DNA of 64,000 nt from Salmonella bongori NCTC 12419 (GCF_000252995.1 NC_015761.1:3968001-4032000); one strand, 5' to 3'. Shown: positions 1-12,138, counted from the first letter of the stretch. A program made the numbers and translations. The notes: a model not told the origin generated them from the sequence alone.

Positions 1-1584
1 CAACTGCGTTGTAGCTATACGCCGGATCAAGGGTCTACCCGAATTGAACGGGTGCTGGCTTCCGGGACGGGCGCGCGTATCGTGACCAGTCACGATGATA
101 TCTGTCTGATTGAGTTTCAGGTGCCCGCCAGCCAGGATTTCAGGCTGGTGCACAAAGAGATCGAGCAAATTTTAAAACGGTCGCAGGCGCGTCCGCTGGC
201 GGTGGGCGTGCATCGCGATCGCCAGCTCTTGCAGTTCTGCTATACCGCCGAGGTAGCGGATAGCGTACTGAAACTCCTCGATGATGTTGGGCTGCCGGGC
301 GAATTACGCTTGCGGCAGGGGCTGGCACTGGTGGCGATGGTCGGGGCGGGCGTCACTCGCAATCCACTGCATTGTCATCGTTTCTGGCAGCAACTCAAAG
401 GTCAGCCAGTGGAATTTACCTGGCAATCGGAGGAGGGCATCAGCCTCGTGGCTGTGCTGCGTACCGGCCCGACCGAAAGTGTGATCCAGGGGTTGCACCA
501 GTCGCTATTCCGCGCTGAGAAACGTATTGGCCTGGTGTTGTTTGGCAAGGGGAACATCGGCTCCCGCTGGCTGGAACTGTTTGCCCGCGAGCAAAGTACG
601 CTTTCCGCACGCACCGGTTTTGAATTTGTGCTGGCGGGCGTGGTGGATAGCCGCCGTAGCCTGCTCAGTTATGACGGCCTGGACGCCAGCCGTGCGCTGG
701 CATTCTTTGATGATGAAGCCGTTGAGCAGGATGAAGAGTCGTTATTCCTGTGGATGCGGGCGCATCCGTATGACGATCTGGTGGTGCTTGACGTGACTGC
801 CAGCGAGCAGTTAGCCGATCAATACCTCGATTTCGCCAGCCACGGCTTCCATGTGATTAGCGCTAATAAACTGGCGGGTGCCAGCGCCAGCGATAAATAT
901 CGTCAGATTCATGACGCGTTTGAAAAAACAGGGCGCCACTGGCTGTACAACGCTACCGTGGGCGCGGGGTTGCCTATCAACCACACGGTGCGGGATCTGA
1001 TTGACAGCGGCGATACGATTCTCTCGATCAGCGGGATCTTCTCCGGGACGCTATCCTGGTTATTCCTGCAATTTGACGGTACGGTGCCGTTTACCGAACT
1101 GGTCGATCAAGCGTGGCAGCAGGGATTGACCGAACCCGATCCGCGCGTGGATCTTTCCGGGAAAGATGTCATGCGCAAGCTGGTGATTCTGGCGCGCGAG
1201 GCGGGGTATGACATCGAGCCGGATCAGGTGCGTGTAGAATCATTGGTGCCAGCACACTGTGAAGAAGGATCTATCGATCACTTCTTTGAGAACGGCGATG
1301 CGCTGAATGAGCAGATGGTACAACGTCTGGAGGCTGCCCGCGAACTGGGGCTGGTTCTACGCTATGTCGCGCGTTTCGACGCCAATGGTAAAGCGCGCGT
1401 CGGCGTTGAAGCGGTACGCCCGGAGCACCCGCTGGCGGCGTTGCTGCCGTGTGATAATGTTTTTGCTATTGAAAGTCGTTGGTATCGCGATAATCCGCTG
1501 GTGATCCGTGGGCCGGGCGCGGGCCGCGATGTCACTGCCGGGGCGATTCAGTCCGATATCAACCGCCTGGCGCAGTTGTTGTAA
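1..1584 (+). CDS. metL: Bifunctional aspartokinase II / homoserine dehydrogenase II, 3' part
   Basis: The frame is open from base 1, so the gene starts upstream and only about the last 527 codons are present. They cover the end of the aspartokinase/ACT region and the whole homoserine dehydrogenase half. MetL catalyses the first and third steps from aspartate to homoserine for methionine synthesis. The NAD(P)-binding glycine motif LFGKGNIGSRW lies near residue 180 of the visible part. The SANKLAG and NATVGAGLPI segments and the C-terminal RGPGAGRDVTAGA are typical of homoserine dehydrogenases. The sequence matches E. coli MetL nearly residue for residue. A REP unit follows the stop codon. Identification is secure; the true start is outside the window. 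Confidence 0.97.
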   Translation, partial: QLRCSYTPDQGSTRIERVLASGTGARIVTSHDDICLIEFQVPASQDFRLVHKEIEQILKRSQARPLAVGVHRDRQLLQFCYTAEVADSVLKLLDDVGLPGELRLRQGLALVAMVGAGVTRNPLHCHRFWQQLKGQPVEFTWQSEEGISLVAVLRTGPTESVIQGLHQSLFRAEKRIGLVLFGKGNIGSRWLELFAREQSTLSARTGFEFVLAGVVDSRRSLLSYDGLDASRALAFFDDEAVEQDEESLFLWMRAHPYDDLVVLDVTASEQLADQYLDFASHGFHVISANKLAGASASDKYRQIHDAFEKTGRHWLYNATVGAGLPINHTVRDLIDSGDTILSISGIFSGTLSWLFLQFDGTVPFTELVDQAWQQGLTEPDPRVDLSGKDVMRKLVILAREAGYDIEPDQVRVESLVPAHCEEGSIDHFFENGDALNEQMVQRLEAARELGLVLRYVARFDANGKARVGVEAVRPEHPLAALLPCDNVFAIESRWYRDNPLVIRGPGAGRDVTAGAIQSDINRLAQLL

Positions 1585-1589
1585 TACGC

Positions 1590-1662
1590 CTGCCCGCCGG
1601 GTGGCGGCTTCGCCTGATCCGGCCTACGTTAAGCCTGGTTCGTAGGCCGGATAAGAGGCGAA
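1590..1662. repeat. REP/BIME palindromic repeat after metL
   Basis: Two inverted REP-type units (tgatccggcctacgtt and cgtaggccggataagaggcg) lie between convergent metL and the membrane-protein gene. Such extragenic palindromes are common at 3' ends in enteric bacteria and can stabilise mRNA ends. Confidence 0.8.
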
Positions 1663-1674
1663 AGGGGGATCTGC

Positions 1675-2682
1675 TTAACTTTCGTCAGATGCGTTTTTTG
1701 CATTGGCGACGATAAATCGGTTCATCTTCGCCTGGATAATGGCTGCGCCGACAGGCGGAAACAGCAATGCCCAGAATAGCGTCCAGCCGCTCTGTATACC
1801 CGTATCTTCGTTTTTATTCGCCAGCAATGTTCGGATTTCGTCGCTAAGCGTCAGGCACAATATTGCTGTGCTAAACGGCATCATTGCTGACAGCCATCCC
1901 GCGCTACATGCGGTCATGAGTCGGGGCGAAGGCGCCACAAACTGCATTTCCCGGTGAATTCTGACGAACCAATAAATAATATAAAATGGAATGAAAAAGG
2001 CCAATAATGCGACGACAACGGGTTCTGCGCACTCAGGTCGCTGGGTTGATGAGTTTCTTTTTGGCGGAGCAATAGAGAAAAGTTCTTTTTTGATCGGTAG
2101 CAGGAACAAGAGGGCGATAATCGATAATGTAATCGCGATGCTCGATATATACTCCTGGGGGATGGCGTATATAAATATAGACAGATAGCTAGCGATGATA
2201 AATTTGAACAGTAAGCAGAGGCTAAATAAAATAACAAATGTCTGTGTACTGCCGATAGCGCTGAAAAGCAGCATGGGGACTAACAGCGTCATTACCCCCA
2301 CGCAAAAACGCATCAAAAACTGCCCTATGGTCAGTCTGATTACTTCAGATGGGTCATTTACGTAGAAGGAACAGACCACGCCAATGATTAACAGCAACGC
2401 AACAAAGTAGAGTGAGTAACGATTTTTTATACGGCAGACAAACCAGCTTGCGATCATCCCAAGCAGATATCCCATCTGGGCACCCGCGAGAATCGCACCA
2501 ATACGGTTAGCTGGAATGGACAGCGATTGACTCCAAAAATGAACGCTATACGACGACGCGCCTAACGCGCTGATAAATGAGAGCGCAAAAAAGAAAAAAA
2601 TGATACTCCAGAATCGATAGCTACTCAGGAGGTCGGCGCAAGTCCATTTTTTATCTGGCATCGACGGTAAAGCAATTTCCAT
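1675..2682 (-). CDS. Polytopic inner-membrane protein, function unknown (MFS-like)
   Basis: I do not recognise a specific family. The 335-residue product has about nine or ten hydrophobic segments (roughly residues 25-47, 60-80, 88-108, 118-140, 145-170, 178-200, 225-245, 265-285 and 300-325). A basic stretch (PIKKELF...PPKRNSS) lies near residues 195-213, between two halves, which resembles a shortened major-facilitator transporter. The start ATG at 2682 has a good ribosome site (aaggaa, about 6 nt upstream). Its DNA is clearly more AT-rich than metL or metF, and E. coli has no gene here as I recall, so it was probably acquired horizontally. It is transcribed towards metL. Substrate and role cannot be inferred. 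Confidence 0.8.
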   Translation of the reverse strand: MEIALPSMPDKKWTCADLLSSYRFWSIIFFFFALSFISALGASSYSVHFWSQSLSIPANRIGAILAGAQMGYLLGMIASWFVCRIKNRYSLYFVALLLIIGVVCSFYVNDPSEVIRLTIGQFLMRFCVGVMTLLVPMLLFSAIGSTQTFVILFSLCLLFKFIIASYLSIFIYAIPQEYISSIAITLSIIALLFLLPIKKELFSIAPPKRNSSTQRPECAEPVVVALLAFFIPFYIIYWFVRIHREMQFVAPSPRLMTACSAGWLSAMMPFSTAILCLTLSDEIRTLLANKNEDTGIQSGWTLFWALLFPPVGAAIIQAKMNRFIVANAKNASDES

Positions 2683-2905
2683 ATTTATTCCTTATTTCCC
2701 ATAGGCTGTGAGAATGTATATAACCATTCGAATTGATAATAAATATTAATTTGGCGGATAGTGGTTTATAGAAAATATTAACGCAAAGCGAGGGGGCATT
2801 TTATCAAATACTTCTCTTCTTTTTATAGTGTATAACAGCAGAAAGTGAGGTGATGAAGTCTATAGCGCCGTCTGAAGTATATTCTGTAGTTTTTTATACG
2901 TGACA
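2683..2905. other. AT-rich intergenic region in the accessory islet
   Basis: About 220 bases of very AT-rich sequence between two genes on the minus strand. It must hold the promoter of the membrane-protein gene; several tataat-like hexamers occur, but I cannot single one out. No coding signal is seen. Confidence 0.5.
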
Positions 2906-4042
2906 TTACATCATTGAATTAAATGATATTCCATGTGAGTTGTATTTTTCTGCCAGTAAATACAGAATTTGCGTGACGTGCCCGGCGGAATAATGGGCGC
3001 TTTGCCGGAATTCTGGCTGCTGGCATAACCAGGCAATAAAGCGGCGACTGGCCGCCATGTTAATGGCGACGCCTTGTTCTAAATGGGAGCCAGTTAACGA
3101 ACAGACCATTTTGCGGTTGCTGCCTTGCCCCCAGAGTTGCCACTGATTCTGCCACCATCCCTGCCAGGTTTTGCCTAACAGTTGCCACGCTGCGCGACAT
3201 TCCTCATCATTTATCTCTTCTTCAACGAACCACAGCGAGGCCAGACGCTGACGAAACCGCTCCGCCCATGCCGTAATAACCGCGCCGCGCAGAAAACACT
3301 CATGGGCAATGATATGCGTTGTGACGGCAGGAAAACGGTTTTGTAGTAGTCGAAAATGACCATGAGCGGCGATGACCGGGCGAAGCATCGTCCCCTTCGC
3401 GTTGCGTTTAAGCATGGCCGGGCCATATTGAATCTCATCGAATTGGCTGCGCTGCAAAAATTGTCGTTCTTTAAAAGCGATACGGTGAGTAATATCGCCA
3501 TTCTCGCTTTCTGGCGGCGCAATTCCTTTCCAGTGATAATGCAGACTCTTTCCGGCGGAAAGCGGCGTAAAGTTGCCGGAAATATGCAGAATATTGCCGC
3601 GAATAGCATCAAAACTGACAATAACATAAAGCTGTTGCGAGGCGCTGCTACCCTGAAACGGTACGATTAGCGCAACGCTACAAATCTGCTCCGGCGGGGC
3701 AGTAATTTGCTGCGATGGCTGTTTTGGCGTCCAGACTTTTTTGCAGTGCTGACACTGAAGCCGCTGCGTTCCCCGGGGATTATGTCCGTAACGAATTAAC
3801 GCATGCTGGTAGCATTGTGGGCAGAAATGGCCATACTCGCGGGCATATTGCGCTAAACAGGCTGACGCCCAGCGTCGAAATTCATCATCGTTAAACAGCG
3901 GCGGGTAGCTGCCGCAGGCCCGGCAGTGTAGCGCTGGATAGCCCAATCGATGGTCTGGCCAGACATAGTCCGGCGAATCGGGCACCCCCAGATTACGGCA
4001 GCCAAAACTTTTGCAGGTGTTGATCGTAAATAGCGGTGACAT
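2906..4042 (-). CDS. Double zinc-ribbon protein with IS1 InsA-like N-terminus, probably domesticated
   Basis: The 378-residue product has two zinc-ribbon units at its N-terminus. Cys10/Cys15 pair with Cys40/Cys43, and Cys74/Cys77 pair with Cys97/Cys100. The second unit (FCPQC, RYGHNPRGTQRLQCQHC) closely resembles the zinc finger of IS1 InsA and related transposases, where it binds DNA. The remaining roughly 270 residues show no obvious catalytic triad, although VIVSFDAIRG near residue 140 could be a relic of a first DDE aspartate. No terminal inverted repeats or target duplications are seen around the gene, so it looks like a fixed chromosomal gene rather than a live insertion sequence. It is divergent from the nucleotidase gene (136 bp apart), so it might regulate it; that is conjecture. 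Confidence 0.75.
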   Translation of the reverse strand: MSPLFTINTCKSFGCRNLGVPDSPDYVWPDHRLGYPALHCRACGSYPPLFNDDEFRRWASACLAQYAREYGHFCPQCYQHALIRYGHNPRGTQRLQCQHCKKVWTPKQPSQQITAPPEQICSVALIVPFQGSSASQQLYVIVSFDAIRGNILHISGNFTPLSAGKSLHYHWKGIAPPESENGDITHRIAFKERQFLQRSQFDEIQYGPAMLKRNAKGTMLRPVIAAHGHFRLLQNRFPAVTTHIIAHECFLRGAVITAWAERFRQRLASLWFVEEEINDEECRAAWQLLGKTWQGWWQNQWQLWGQGSNRKMVCSLTGSHLEQGVAINMAASRRFIAWLCQQPEFRQSAHYSAGHVTQILYLLAEKYNSHGISFNSMM

Positions 4043-4102
4043 AGCGAATTACCAACGATTTTTCAGGGTCGTTGATTTTGTTGTAAAACTATCACGCGCT
4101 GG

Positions 4103-4118
4103 TGTGATTGTTCTCACA
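4103..4118 (+). promoter_or_regulatory. Perfect CRP (cAMP receptor protein) site
   Basis: TGTGATTGTTCTCACA matches the CRP consensus TGTGA-N6-TCACA exactly. It lies 60 bp upstream of the nucleotidase start and in the intergenic region shared with the divergent zinc-ribbon gene. A second small inverted repeat (gttctttcagaac) follows at 4125-4137. The match is seen directly; activation of the nucleotidase gene is inferred. Confidence 0.7.
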
Positions 4119-4177
4119 TAAAAAGTTCTTTCAGAACGTAACGTAGCGATTCTTTACGTAACTGAAAGGGATTGAAT

Positions 4178-5734
4178 ATGAAGCTAAAAATAATTGCCGC
4201 CGGGATTCTGGTATCACTGCCGTTCTGGGCCTGCGCGAAAGATGTCACCATTATTTACACCAACGATCTTCATGCTCATGTCGAGCCTTACAAAGTGCCA
4301 TGGATTGCGGATGGCAAACGTGACATCGGCGGCTGGGCGAATATCACCACTCTGGTAAAACAGGAAAAAGCCAAAAATAAGGCTACATGGTTTTTTGATG
4401 CCGGTGACTATTTTACCGGGCCATATATCAGCAGCCTGACGAAAGGCAAAGCGATCATCGACATTATGAACACCATGCAGTTTGATGCTGTTACGATGGG
4501 GAACCATGAATTTGACCACGGTTGGGACAACACACTATTACAGCTTAGCCAGGCGAAGTTCCCAATTGTTCAGGGCAATATCTTTTATCAAAACAGCAGT
4601 AAATCATTCTGGGACAAGCCGTACACCATTATTGAAAAAGATGGCGTAAAAATCGGCGTTATTGGTCTGCATGGCGTGTTTGCCTTTGATGATACGGTCT
4701 CCGCTGCGACGCGTGTGGGTATTGAAGCCCGTGATGAGATCCAGTGGTTACAGCGTTATATTGATGAGTTAAAAGGCAAAGTGGATTTGACCGTCGCTTT
4801 GATTCACGAAGGGACGCCTGCGCGCCAGTCCAGCGAAGGCAGCACTGATGTACGACGCGCGCTGGATAAAGATATTCAGACGGCGGGCCAGGTGAAGGGG
4901 CTGGATATTCTGATCACCGGTCATGCGCATGTTGGTACGCCGGAACCGATTAAAGTCGGCAATACGCTGATCCTCTCAACGGACAGCGGCGGCATTGATG
5001 TCGGCAAACTGGTGCTGGACTACCAGGAAAAGCCGCATCAGTTTACCGTGAAGAACTTCGAGCTGAAGACCATTTTTGCTGATGAGTGGAAGCCCGATCC
5101 GCAAACGAAACAGGTCATTGACGGCTGGAATAAAAAGCTTGATGAAGTTGTGCAGCAGACGGTCGCGCAGTCGCCGGTCGAGTTAACCCGCGCTTATGGC
5201 GAATCATCCTCGCTGGGTAATCTGGCTGCGGACGCGCTGCTGGCGGCGGCGGGGAAAGATACCCAGTTAGCGCTGACCAACTCAGGCGGGATCCGCAATG
5301 AAATTCCCGCAGGTGCGGTAACGATGGGGGCGGTGATCAGCACCTTTCCGTTCCCTAATGAACTTGTCACGATGGATCTGACGGGAAAACAATTGCGTAG
5401 CCTGATGGAACATGGCGCTGGATTAAGCAACGGCGTTTTACAGATGTCAAAAGGGCTGGAGATGAAATATGACACCAGTAAACCGGTTGGGCAGCGGGTA
5501 GTTGCATTTACGCTTAACGGCAAACCAATTGATGATGCGGCGGTTTATCACATTGCGACCAACAGCTTCCTCGCGGATGGCGGCGACGGTTTTGCCGCAT
5601 TTACCGAAGGTAAAGCGCGGAATACCTCCGGCGGCTACTATGTGTCGAATGCGATAGTTGATTACTTTAAGGCGGGCAACACCATCACGGATGAGCAGCT
5701 CAAAGGGATGCGCGTTGCGGATGTGAAGAAGTAA
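4178..5734 (+). CDS. Periplasmic 5'-nucleotidase / UDP-sugar hydrolase family protein (UshA-like)
   Basis: A secreted metallophosphoesterase of 518 residues. A signal peptide ([20 protein letters not shown]) leads into the metal-binding motif [11 protein letters not shown], followed by GDYFTG, MGNHEFD and [10 protein letters not shown], the dinuclear metal ligands of this family. The C-terminal substrate domain contains [12 protein letters not shown] and FLADGGDGF, where aromatic side chains stack the base. Family members release phosphate from nucleotides or cleave UDP-sugars in the periplasm. The ATG at 4178 is chosen over the upstream TTG because gaaaggg lies 7 nt before it and the signal peptide begins there. 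It is paralogous to, not identical with, ushA, which lies elsewhere. It is single, between the zinc-ribbon gene and metF, and probably CRP-activated. Exact substrate unknown. Confidence 0.92.
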   Translation: MKLKIIAAGILVSLPFWACAKDVTIIYTNDLHAHVEPYKVPWIADGKRDIGGWANITTLVKQEKAKNKATWFFDAGDYFTGPYISSLTKGKAIIDIMNTMQFDAVTMGNHEFDHGWDNTLLQLSQAKFPIVQGNIFYQNSSKSFWDKPYTIIEKDGVKIGVIGLHGVFAFDDTVSAATRVGIEARDEIQWLQRYIDELKGKVDLTVALIHEGTPARQSSEGSTDVRRALDKDIQTAGQVKGLDILITGHAHVGTPEPIKVGNTLILSTDSGGIDVGKLVLDYQEKPHQFTVKNFELKTIFADEWKPDPQTKQVIDGWNKKLDEVVQQTVAQSPVELTRAYGESSSLGNLAADALLAAAGKDTQLALTNSGGIRNEIPAGAVTMGAVISTFPFPNELVTMDLTGKQLRSLMEHGAGLSNGVLQMSKGLEMKYDTSKPVGQRVVAFTLNGKPIDDAAVYHIATNSFLADGGDGFAAFTEGKARNTSGGYYVSNAIVDYFKAGNTITDEQLKGMRVADVKK

Positions 5735-5826
5735 TTTCCCCTGCCGCGGCGCGTTCAGTGTCGCGGCGTGACATGAAGAAAATTCATCTTTGCTGAATAT
5801 TCCTCATTCTTTGGCGTGATTTTTCT

Positions 5827-5887
5827 GTTGACGTCCTTTCTTTTTTCGGTCATTTTTACATCTGGACGTCTAAACGGATAGATGTTT
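5827..5887 (+). promoter_or_regulatory. metF promoter with MetJ (methionine repressor) boxes
   Basis: Tandem 8-bp met boxes resembling AGACGTCT run from 5856 to 5887: ttacatct, ggacgtct, aaacggat, agatgttt. An additional tgacgtcc lies at 5829. TTGACG at 5828-5833 could be the -35 element with a -10 near 5851. MetJ with S-adenosylmethionine binds such arrays cooperatively and represses met genes. The arrangement matches E. coli metF. Confidence 0.8.
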
Positions 5888-5925
5888 GCAGCACAACAAA
5901 TAATAACATGCGATTGATGAGGTAA

Positions 5926-6819
<894 letters not shown>

Positions 6820-6894
6820 CCTTCTGCCCTCTGCCGGGGCGCTTTATTACAACTCATATTGATCTACATCTCTGTAACTAAAAATATAAAAGGT

Positions 6895-6970
6895 ATTGGC
6901 TATCGAATCTGTGGATTAATTCAACTATATCTATTTGCTCCTGGTGTATATCGTAACGGTAACATTTAAA
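6895..6970 (+). promoter_or_regulatory. katG upstream region, possible OxyR-bound promoter
   Basis: The 164-bp metF-katG gap is AT-rich and holds ctat/atag half-site-like words (for example gctatcg, actatatctat) spaced as in OxyR sites. OxyR is known to activate katG in Salmonella and E. coli, but I cannot fix the exact site. A gtatat word near 6945 could be the -10 element. Confidence 0.4.
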
Positions 6971-6980
6971 AGGGAGCTGA

Positions 6981-9164
<2,184 letters not shown>

Positions 9165-9222
9165 TCTTATGCCGGATGACGTCAACGTGTATCCGGCTTA
9201 CCGCTCCAGATGCCCTTTGGGC

Positions 9223-9253
9223 AAAAAAATCCCCGCAATTGCGGGGATTTTTC
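9223..9253. terminator. Bidirectional terminator between katG and gldA
   Basis: AAATCCCC-GCAATTGC-GGGGATTT is a perfect palindrome flanked by an A run on the left and a T run on the right. It can therefore end katG (plus) and gldA (minus) transcripts. A REP-like unit (gccggatgac...atccggctt) lies just upstream at 9173-9199. Confidence 0.9.
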
Positions 9254-9267
9254 ATTGCAAACCGATC

Positions 9268-10371
9268 TTATTCCCATTCCTGCAAGAAGCGTTGACCGTA
9301 CTGGTCGGCGACCAGCAGCGCGGCGTACACTTCATCCGGCGTGGCGCCGCCTGGCATGTTATGAATCGTTTCACCTTCTGCGCAGGAGGCTTCTGCGACG
9401 GTGCGCATTTTTGCCGGGATATCCTGTTTAATATCCAGTTGCGCCAGCGTAATCGGCAGGCCAACGGAATGGCACAGCGCAGCAACGGTTTCGATCTCTT
9501 CGACCGGCGCGTTTTCCAGCACCAGTTGCGTCAGCGTACCGAAAGCGACCTTCTCACCGTGATAATAGTGGTGCGCATCCGGAATCGCCGTTAAACCGTT
9601 ATGAATGGCGTGCGCTGCGGCCAGACCGCCGCTTTCAAAACCAACCCCGCTAAGATAAGTATTAGCTTCGATGACACGTTCCAGAGCCGGCGTGACGACA
9701 TGCTGTTCGGCAGCCAACATGGCTTTTTCGCCCTCTTCAATAAGCGTGTTATAGCATAGCTCCGCCAGCGCCAGTGCGGCTTGTGTACACTTGCCGCCCG
9801 CCATTGTGGTTGCGCCGCTACGTGAGCAGGCTCGCGCTTCAAACCAGGTTGCCAGCGCATCGCCGATACCGGCTGCCAGCAGACGTGCCGGTGCGCCCGC
9901 GACAATTTTGGTATCGACAATGACCATATTCGGGTTATACGGCAGCATCAGATAACGATCAAACTCACCGGTATCGGTATAAATCACCGAGAGTGCGCTG
10001 CACGGCGCGTCGGTAGAGGCGATGGTCGGCGCGATAGCGACCGGGACGTTCATAAAGTGCGCCAGCGCTTTGGCGGTATCCAGCGTTTTACCGCCGCCGA
10101 TACCCAGTACGGCGCCACACTGGATTTTCTCGGCGACGGCGCGCAGCCTGTCGATCTCATTTTGCGAACATTCGCCGCCAAACGGCGCGATTTCCACTGA
10201 CAAACCGGCATCCGTCAGGCTTTTGCGTAGCGTTTCTTCGGCAAATCCCAGCACGAATTTATCGCCCACAACCAGCCAGCTTTTCGCCATCGGTTTTAAA
10301 TAATCGCCAAGACGCGCGATGACGTTTGCACCCTGAATATACTTACCTGGTGACTGAATAATGCGATCCAT
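9268..10371 (-). CDS. gldA: Glycerol dehydrogenase, NAD-dependent
   Basis: The 367-residue iron/zinc-dependent alcohol dehydrogenase oxidises glycerol to dihydroxyacetone and also acts on related diols and hydroxyacetone. The nucleotide-binding [15 protein letters not shown] is near residue 92, followed by PTIASTDAP. Metal ligands Asp173 and two histidines appear in [17 protein letters not shown] and HGEKVAFG. It lies 11 bp downstream of fsaB on the same strand, so the two form an operon that pairs dihydroxyacetone production with an aldolase that can use it. Length equals E. coli GldA. Unlike E. coli, no ptsA or frw genes accompany it. Confidence 0.97.
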   Translation of the reverse strand: MDRIIQSPGKYIQGANVIARLGDYLKPMAKSWLVVGDKFVLGFAEETLRKSLTDAGLSVEIAPFGGECSQNEIDRLRAVAEKIQCGAVLGIGGGKTLDTAKALAHFMNVPVAIAPTIASTDAPCSALSVIYTDTGEFDRYLMLPYNPNMVIVDTKIVAGAPARLLAAGIGDALATWFEARACSRSGATTMAGGKCTQAALALAELCYNTLIEEGEKAMLAAEQHVVTPALERVIEANTYLSGVGFESGGLAAAHAIHNGLTAIPDAHHYYHGEKVAFGTLTQLVLENAPVEEIETVAALCHSVGLPITLAQLDIKQDIPAKMRTVAEASCAEGETIHNMPGGATPDEVYAALLVADQYGQRFLQEWE

Positions 10372-10382
10372 ACATTTCTCCC

Positions 10383-11045
10383 CTACAGGTTCAGATGACC
10401 AAATGCGTTTTCCCAGTCTTGCTCAAACTTCGCTATTGCTGACTCTACCGCAGGCGTATTGAGCATTTGTTGCGCTACATCTAAAGGAAGGGTAATCGCC
10501 TGGCAACCTGCCAGTAAGCAATCCAGCGCCTGCCGCGGCGTTTTAAAGCTGGCCGCCAGTACCATGCTGTCAGGCACGTGACGTTCCAGTAGCGTTTGCA
10601 GCTCCTGAACCATACGAATGCCGTCGCCGCCTTGCGCATCAACGCGGTTGACGTAGGGAGCGACATATTTTGCGCCCGCCAGCGCCGCCAGCAGGCCCTG
10701 TGAGGCGCTGTAAACGGCGGTGCCCAGCGTCACGATGCCTTCTTTTTTCAGCAACTTAATCGCCGCGAGACCTTCGGCGGTCACCGGAATTTTAACCACA
10801 ATGCCGGGGATGGCGTTATTCAGTCGTTTGGCTTCTTCCACCATCCCTTTCGCGTCGCGGCTCATGGTTTGCGCGAATAAAGTGCCTTCTTCGCCGATGG
10901 CGTTTTGCAGCCTGGGCAGCACATCCCAGACGGATTCTTTGCTGGCAGCCACAATGCTTGGGTTAGTGGTGACGCCGGCAATCGGGAAAATACGTGCCAG
11001 ACGTTCGACTTCCGCCACATTGGCGGTATCCAGATAGAGTTCCAT
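10383..11045 (-). CDS. fsaB: Fructose-6-phosphate aldolase 2 (transaldolase-like)
   Basis: The 220-residue class I aldolase, also called TalC, cleaves fructose 6-phosphate to dihydroxyacetone and glyceraldehyde 3-phosphate or runs in reverse. The Schiff-base lysine is Lys85 in [21 protein letters not shown] at the N-terminus and [18 protein letters not shown] are family hallmarks. It is far shorter than true transaldolases (about 316 residues), as expected for the FSA/TalC group. It precedes gldA in a two-gene operon. A good CRP-like site lies about 110 bp upstream. The upstream neighbour is yijO, not ptsA as in E. coli. Confidence 0.95.
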   Translation of the reverse strand: MELYLDTANVAEVERLARIFPIAGVTTNPSIVAASKESVWDVLPRLQNAIGEEGTLFAQTMSRDAKGMVEEAKRLNNAIPGIVVKIPVTAEGLAAIKLLKKEGIVTLGTAVYSASQGLLAALAGAKYVAPYVNRVDAQGGDGIRMVQELQTLLERHVPDSMVLAASFKTPRQALDCLLAGCQAITLPLDVAQQMLNTPAVESAIAKFEQDWENAFGHLNL

Positions 11046-11156
11046 CGTCTTTCCTTTAGTGAGCTGGTTGTTGTCAACAGAATAAAGGAGCGCCGCCGGG
11101 ATGCGCTATGTGACAAATCTGCCAAAAACTGGATAAATGTGATGCACTCAGAAAAG

Positions 11157-11172
11157 TGTGATGAACTTCACG
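11157..11172 (-). promoter_or_regulatory. CRP-like site upstream of fsaB-gldA
   Basis: TGTGATGAACTTCACG matches the CRP consensus except at the last base. It lies in the 241-bp gap between yijO and fsaB, with weaker tgtga words at 11109 and 11139. Catabolite control of a glycerol/dihydroxyacetone operon would make sense, but this is inferred. Confidence 0.45.
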
Positions 11173-11286
11173 TGTTGTGCGGTGTCTGGCATATGACGCA
11201 GCAATGTACGCCAGGTAAAGGGGCGGGTTTCTGACATTGATATTACAATAATCCAGTAAAAAGGTGTTTTATCTACCGTGTTTGCT

Positions 11287-12138
11287 TTACTCCGGTGTGG
11301 ATTTTTTCTTCGTTAGCTGGCTGTGATACTGGCGACGGTATTCCGACGGCGAGCGTTCCGTGTTTTTGCGAAACAGGCGGCAGAAATAGTTACTGTCGAC
11401 AAAGCCGCAGCGGTGCGCCACCTCTTTGACTTTCAGATCGTAACCCTTGAGTAGCGCTTTGGCATGTTCCAGCCGCGTGTGATTCAGATATTCGTTAAAG
11501 CCGATGGCCCCCGTTTTCTGGAACAGGTGCGAGAGGTAGTTTGGCGAGATGTAGAACGCCTGCGCCACCGACTCGCGCGTCAACGGCGCGGCGTAGCGTT
11601 CATCAATATACTCCCGGATCGCGTCGAAAAGCGCCTGACTACGCGATGCTGTCTGAATTTGGCTGCCGAGCAGATCGCGGCAATGGCTTAGCAGGCTGGC
11701 GACAATCAATCTGGCCGTTTGCTGCTCTTGCGGCTGCATCTGCATTTCATTAAGCGTTTGTAACAGGAAAGAGCCGATACGCGGGCCGCGGCGCGCAACG
11801 TGCTGTTTTGTGAGGTTTTGATGCTGCTGACCGTCCCAGTGGACCACGCTGAAACCTAACTGCTGTTTACCAAACAGAATGCTCAGGGTGGTGACGGGCG
11901 TTTGCCATCGCGGGATGTTCCAGCCGCCAGCCGGAACGTAGAGGACATCGCAAGGAATGAGCGGGGCGGTAATGCTCATGTCAGTAAGCTCGCCCTCCAG
12001 CACAATCTCCAGCCGCGGAAAATCCACCTGGTACGCCAGTTCCGGGGCTGGGCCGCTGGCGCTGGCAAAATAAATCTGGCGCAGCGGCAGCGGGCCGTTG
12101 ATAAGGCGGGAGAGGAGGTGGCTGACGTCGTGATACAT
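11287..12138 (-). CDS. yijO: AraC-family transcriptional regulator YijO
   Basis: The 283-residue protein has an N-terminal sensing domain and two C-terminal helix-turn-helix motifs (about residues 185-275). The conserved AraC signature, SNYFCRLFRKNTERSPSEYR, is near the end. The ATG at 12138 (MYHDVSHLL) is chosen because it matches E. coli YijO; the open frame continues 39 codons upstream without homology. Its ligand and targets are unknown. In E. coli it neighbours the frw/pfl genes; here those are missing, so it now sits next to fsaB-gldA and could control them. Confidence 0.9.
   Translation of the reverse strand: MYHDVSHLLSRLINGPLPLRQIYFASASGPAPELAYQVDFPRLEIVLEGELTDMSITAPLIPCDVLYVPAGGWNIPRWQTPVTTLSILFGKQQLGFSVVHWDGQQHQNLTKQHVARRGPRIGSFLLQTLNEMQMQPQEQQTARLIVASLLSHCRDLLGSQIQTASRSQALFDAIREYIDERYAAPLTRESVAQAFYISPNYLSHLFQKTGAIGFNEYLNHTRLEHAKALLKGYDLKVKEVAHRCGFVDSNYFCRLFRKNTERSPSEYRRQYHSQLTKKKSTPE

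Noticed and set aside
2906..4042. Active insertion sequence
   Set aside because: Despite the InsA-like zinc ribbon, no terminal inverted repeats, no target duplication and no clear DDE triad are visible.
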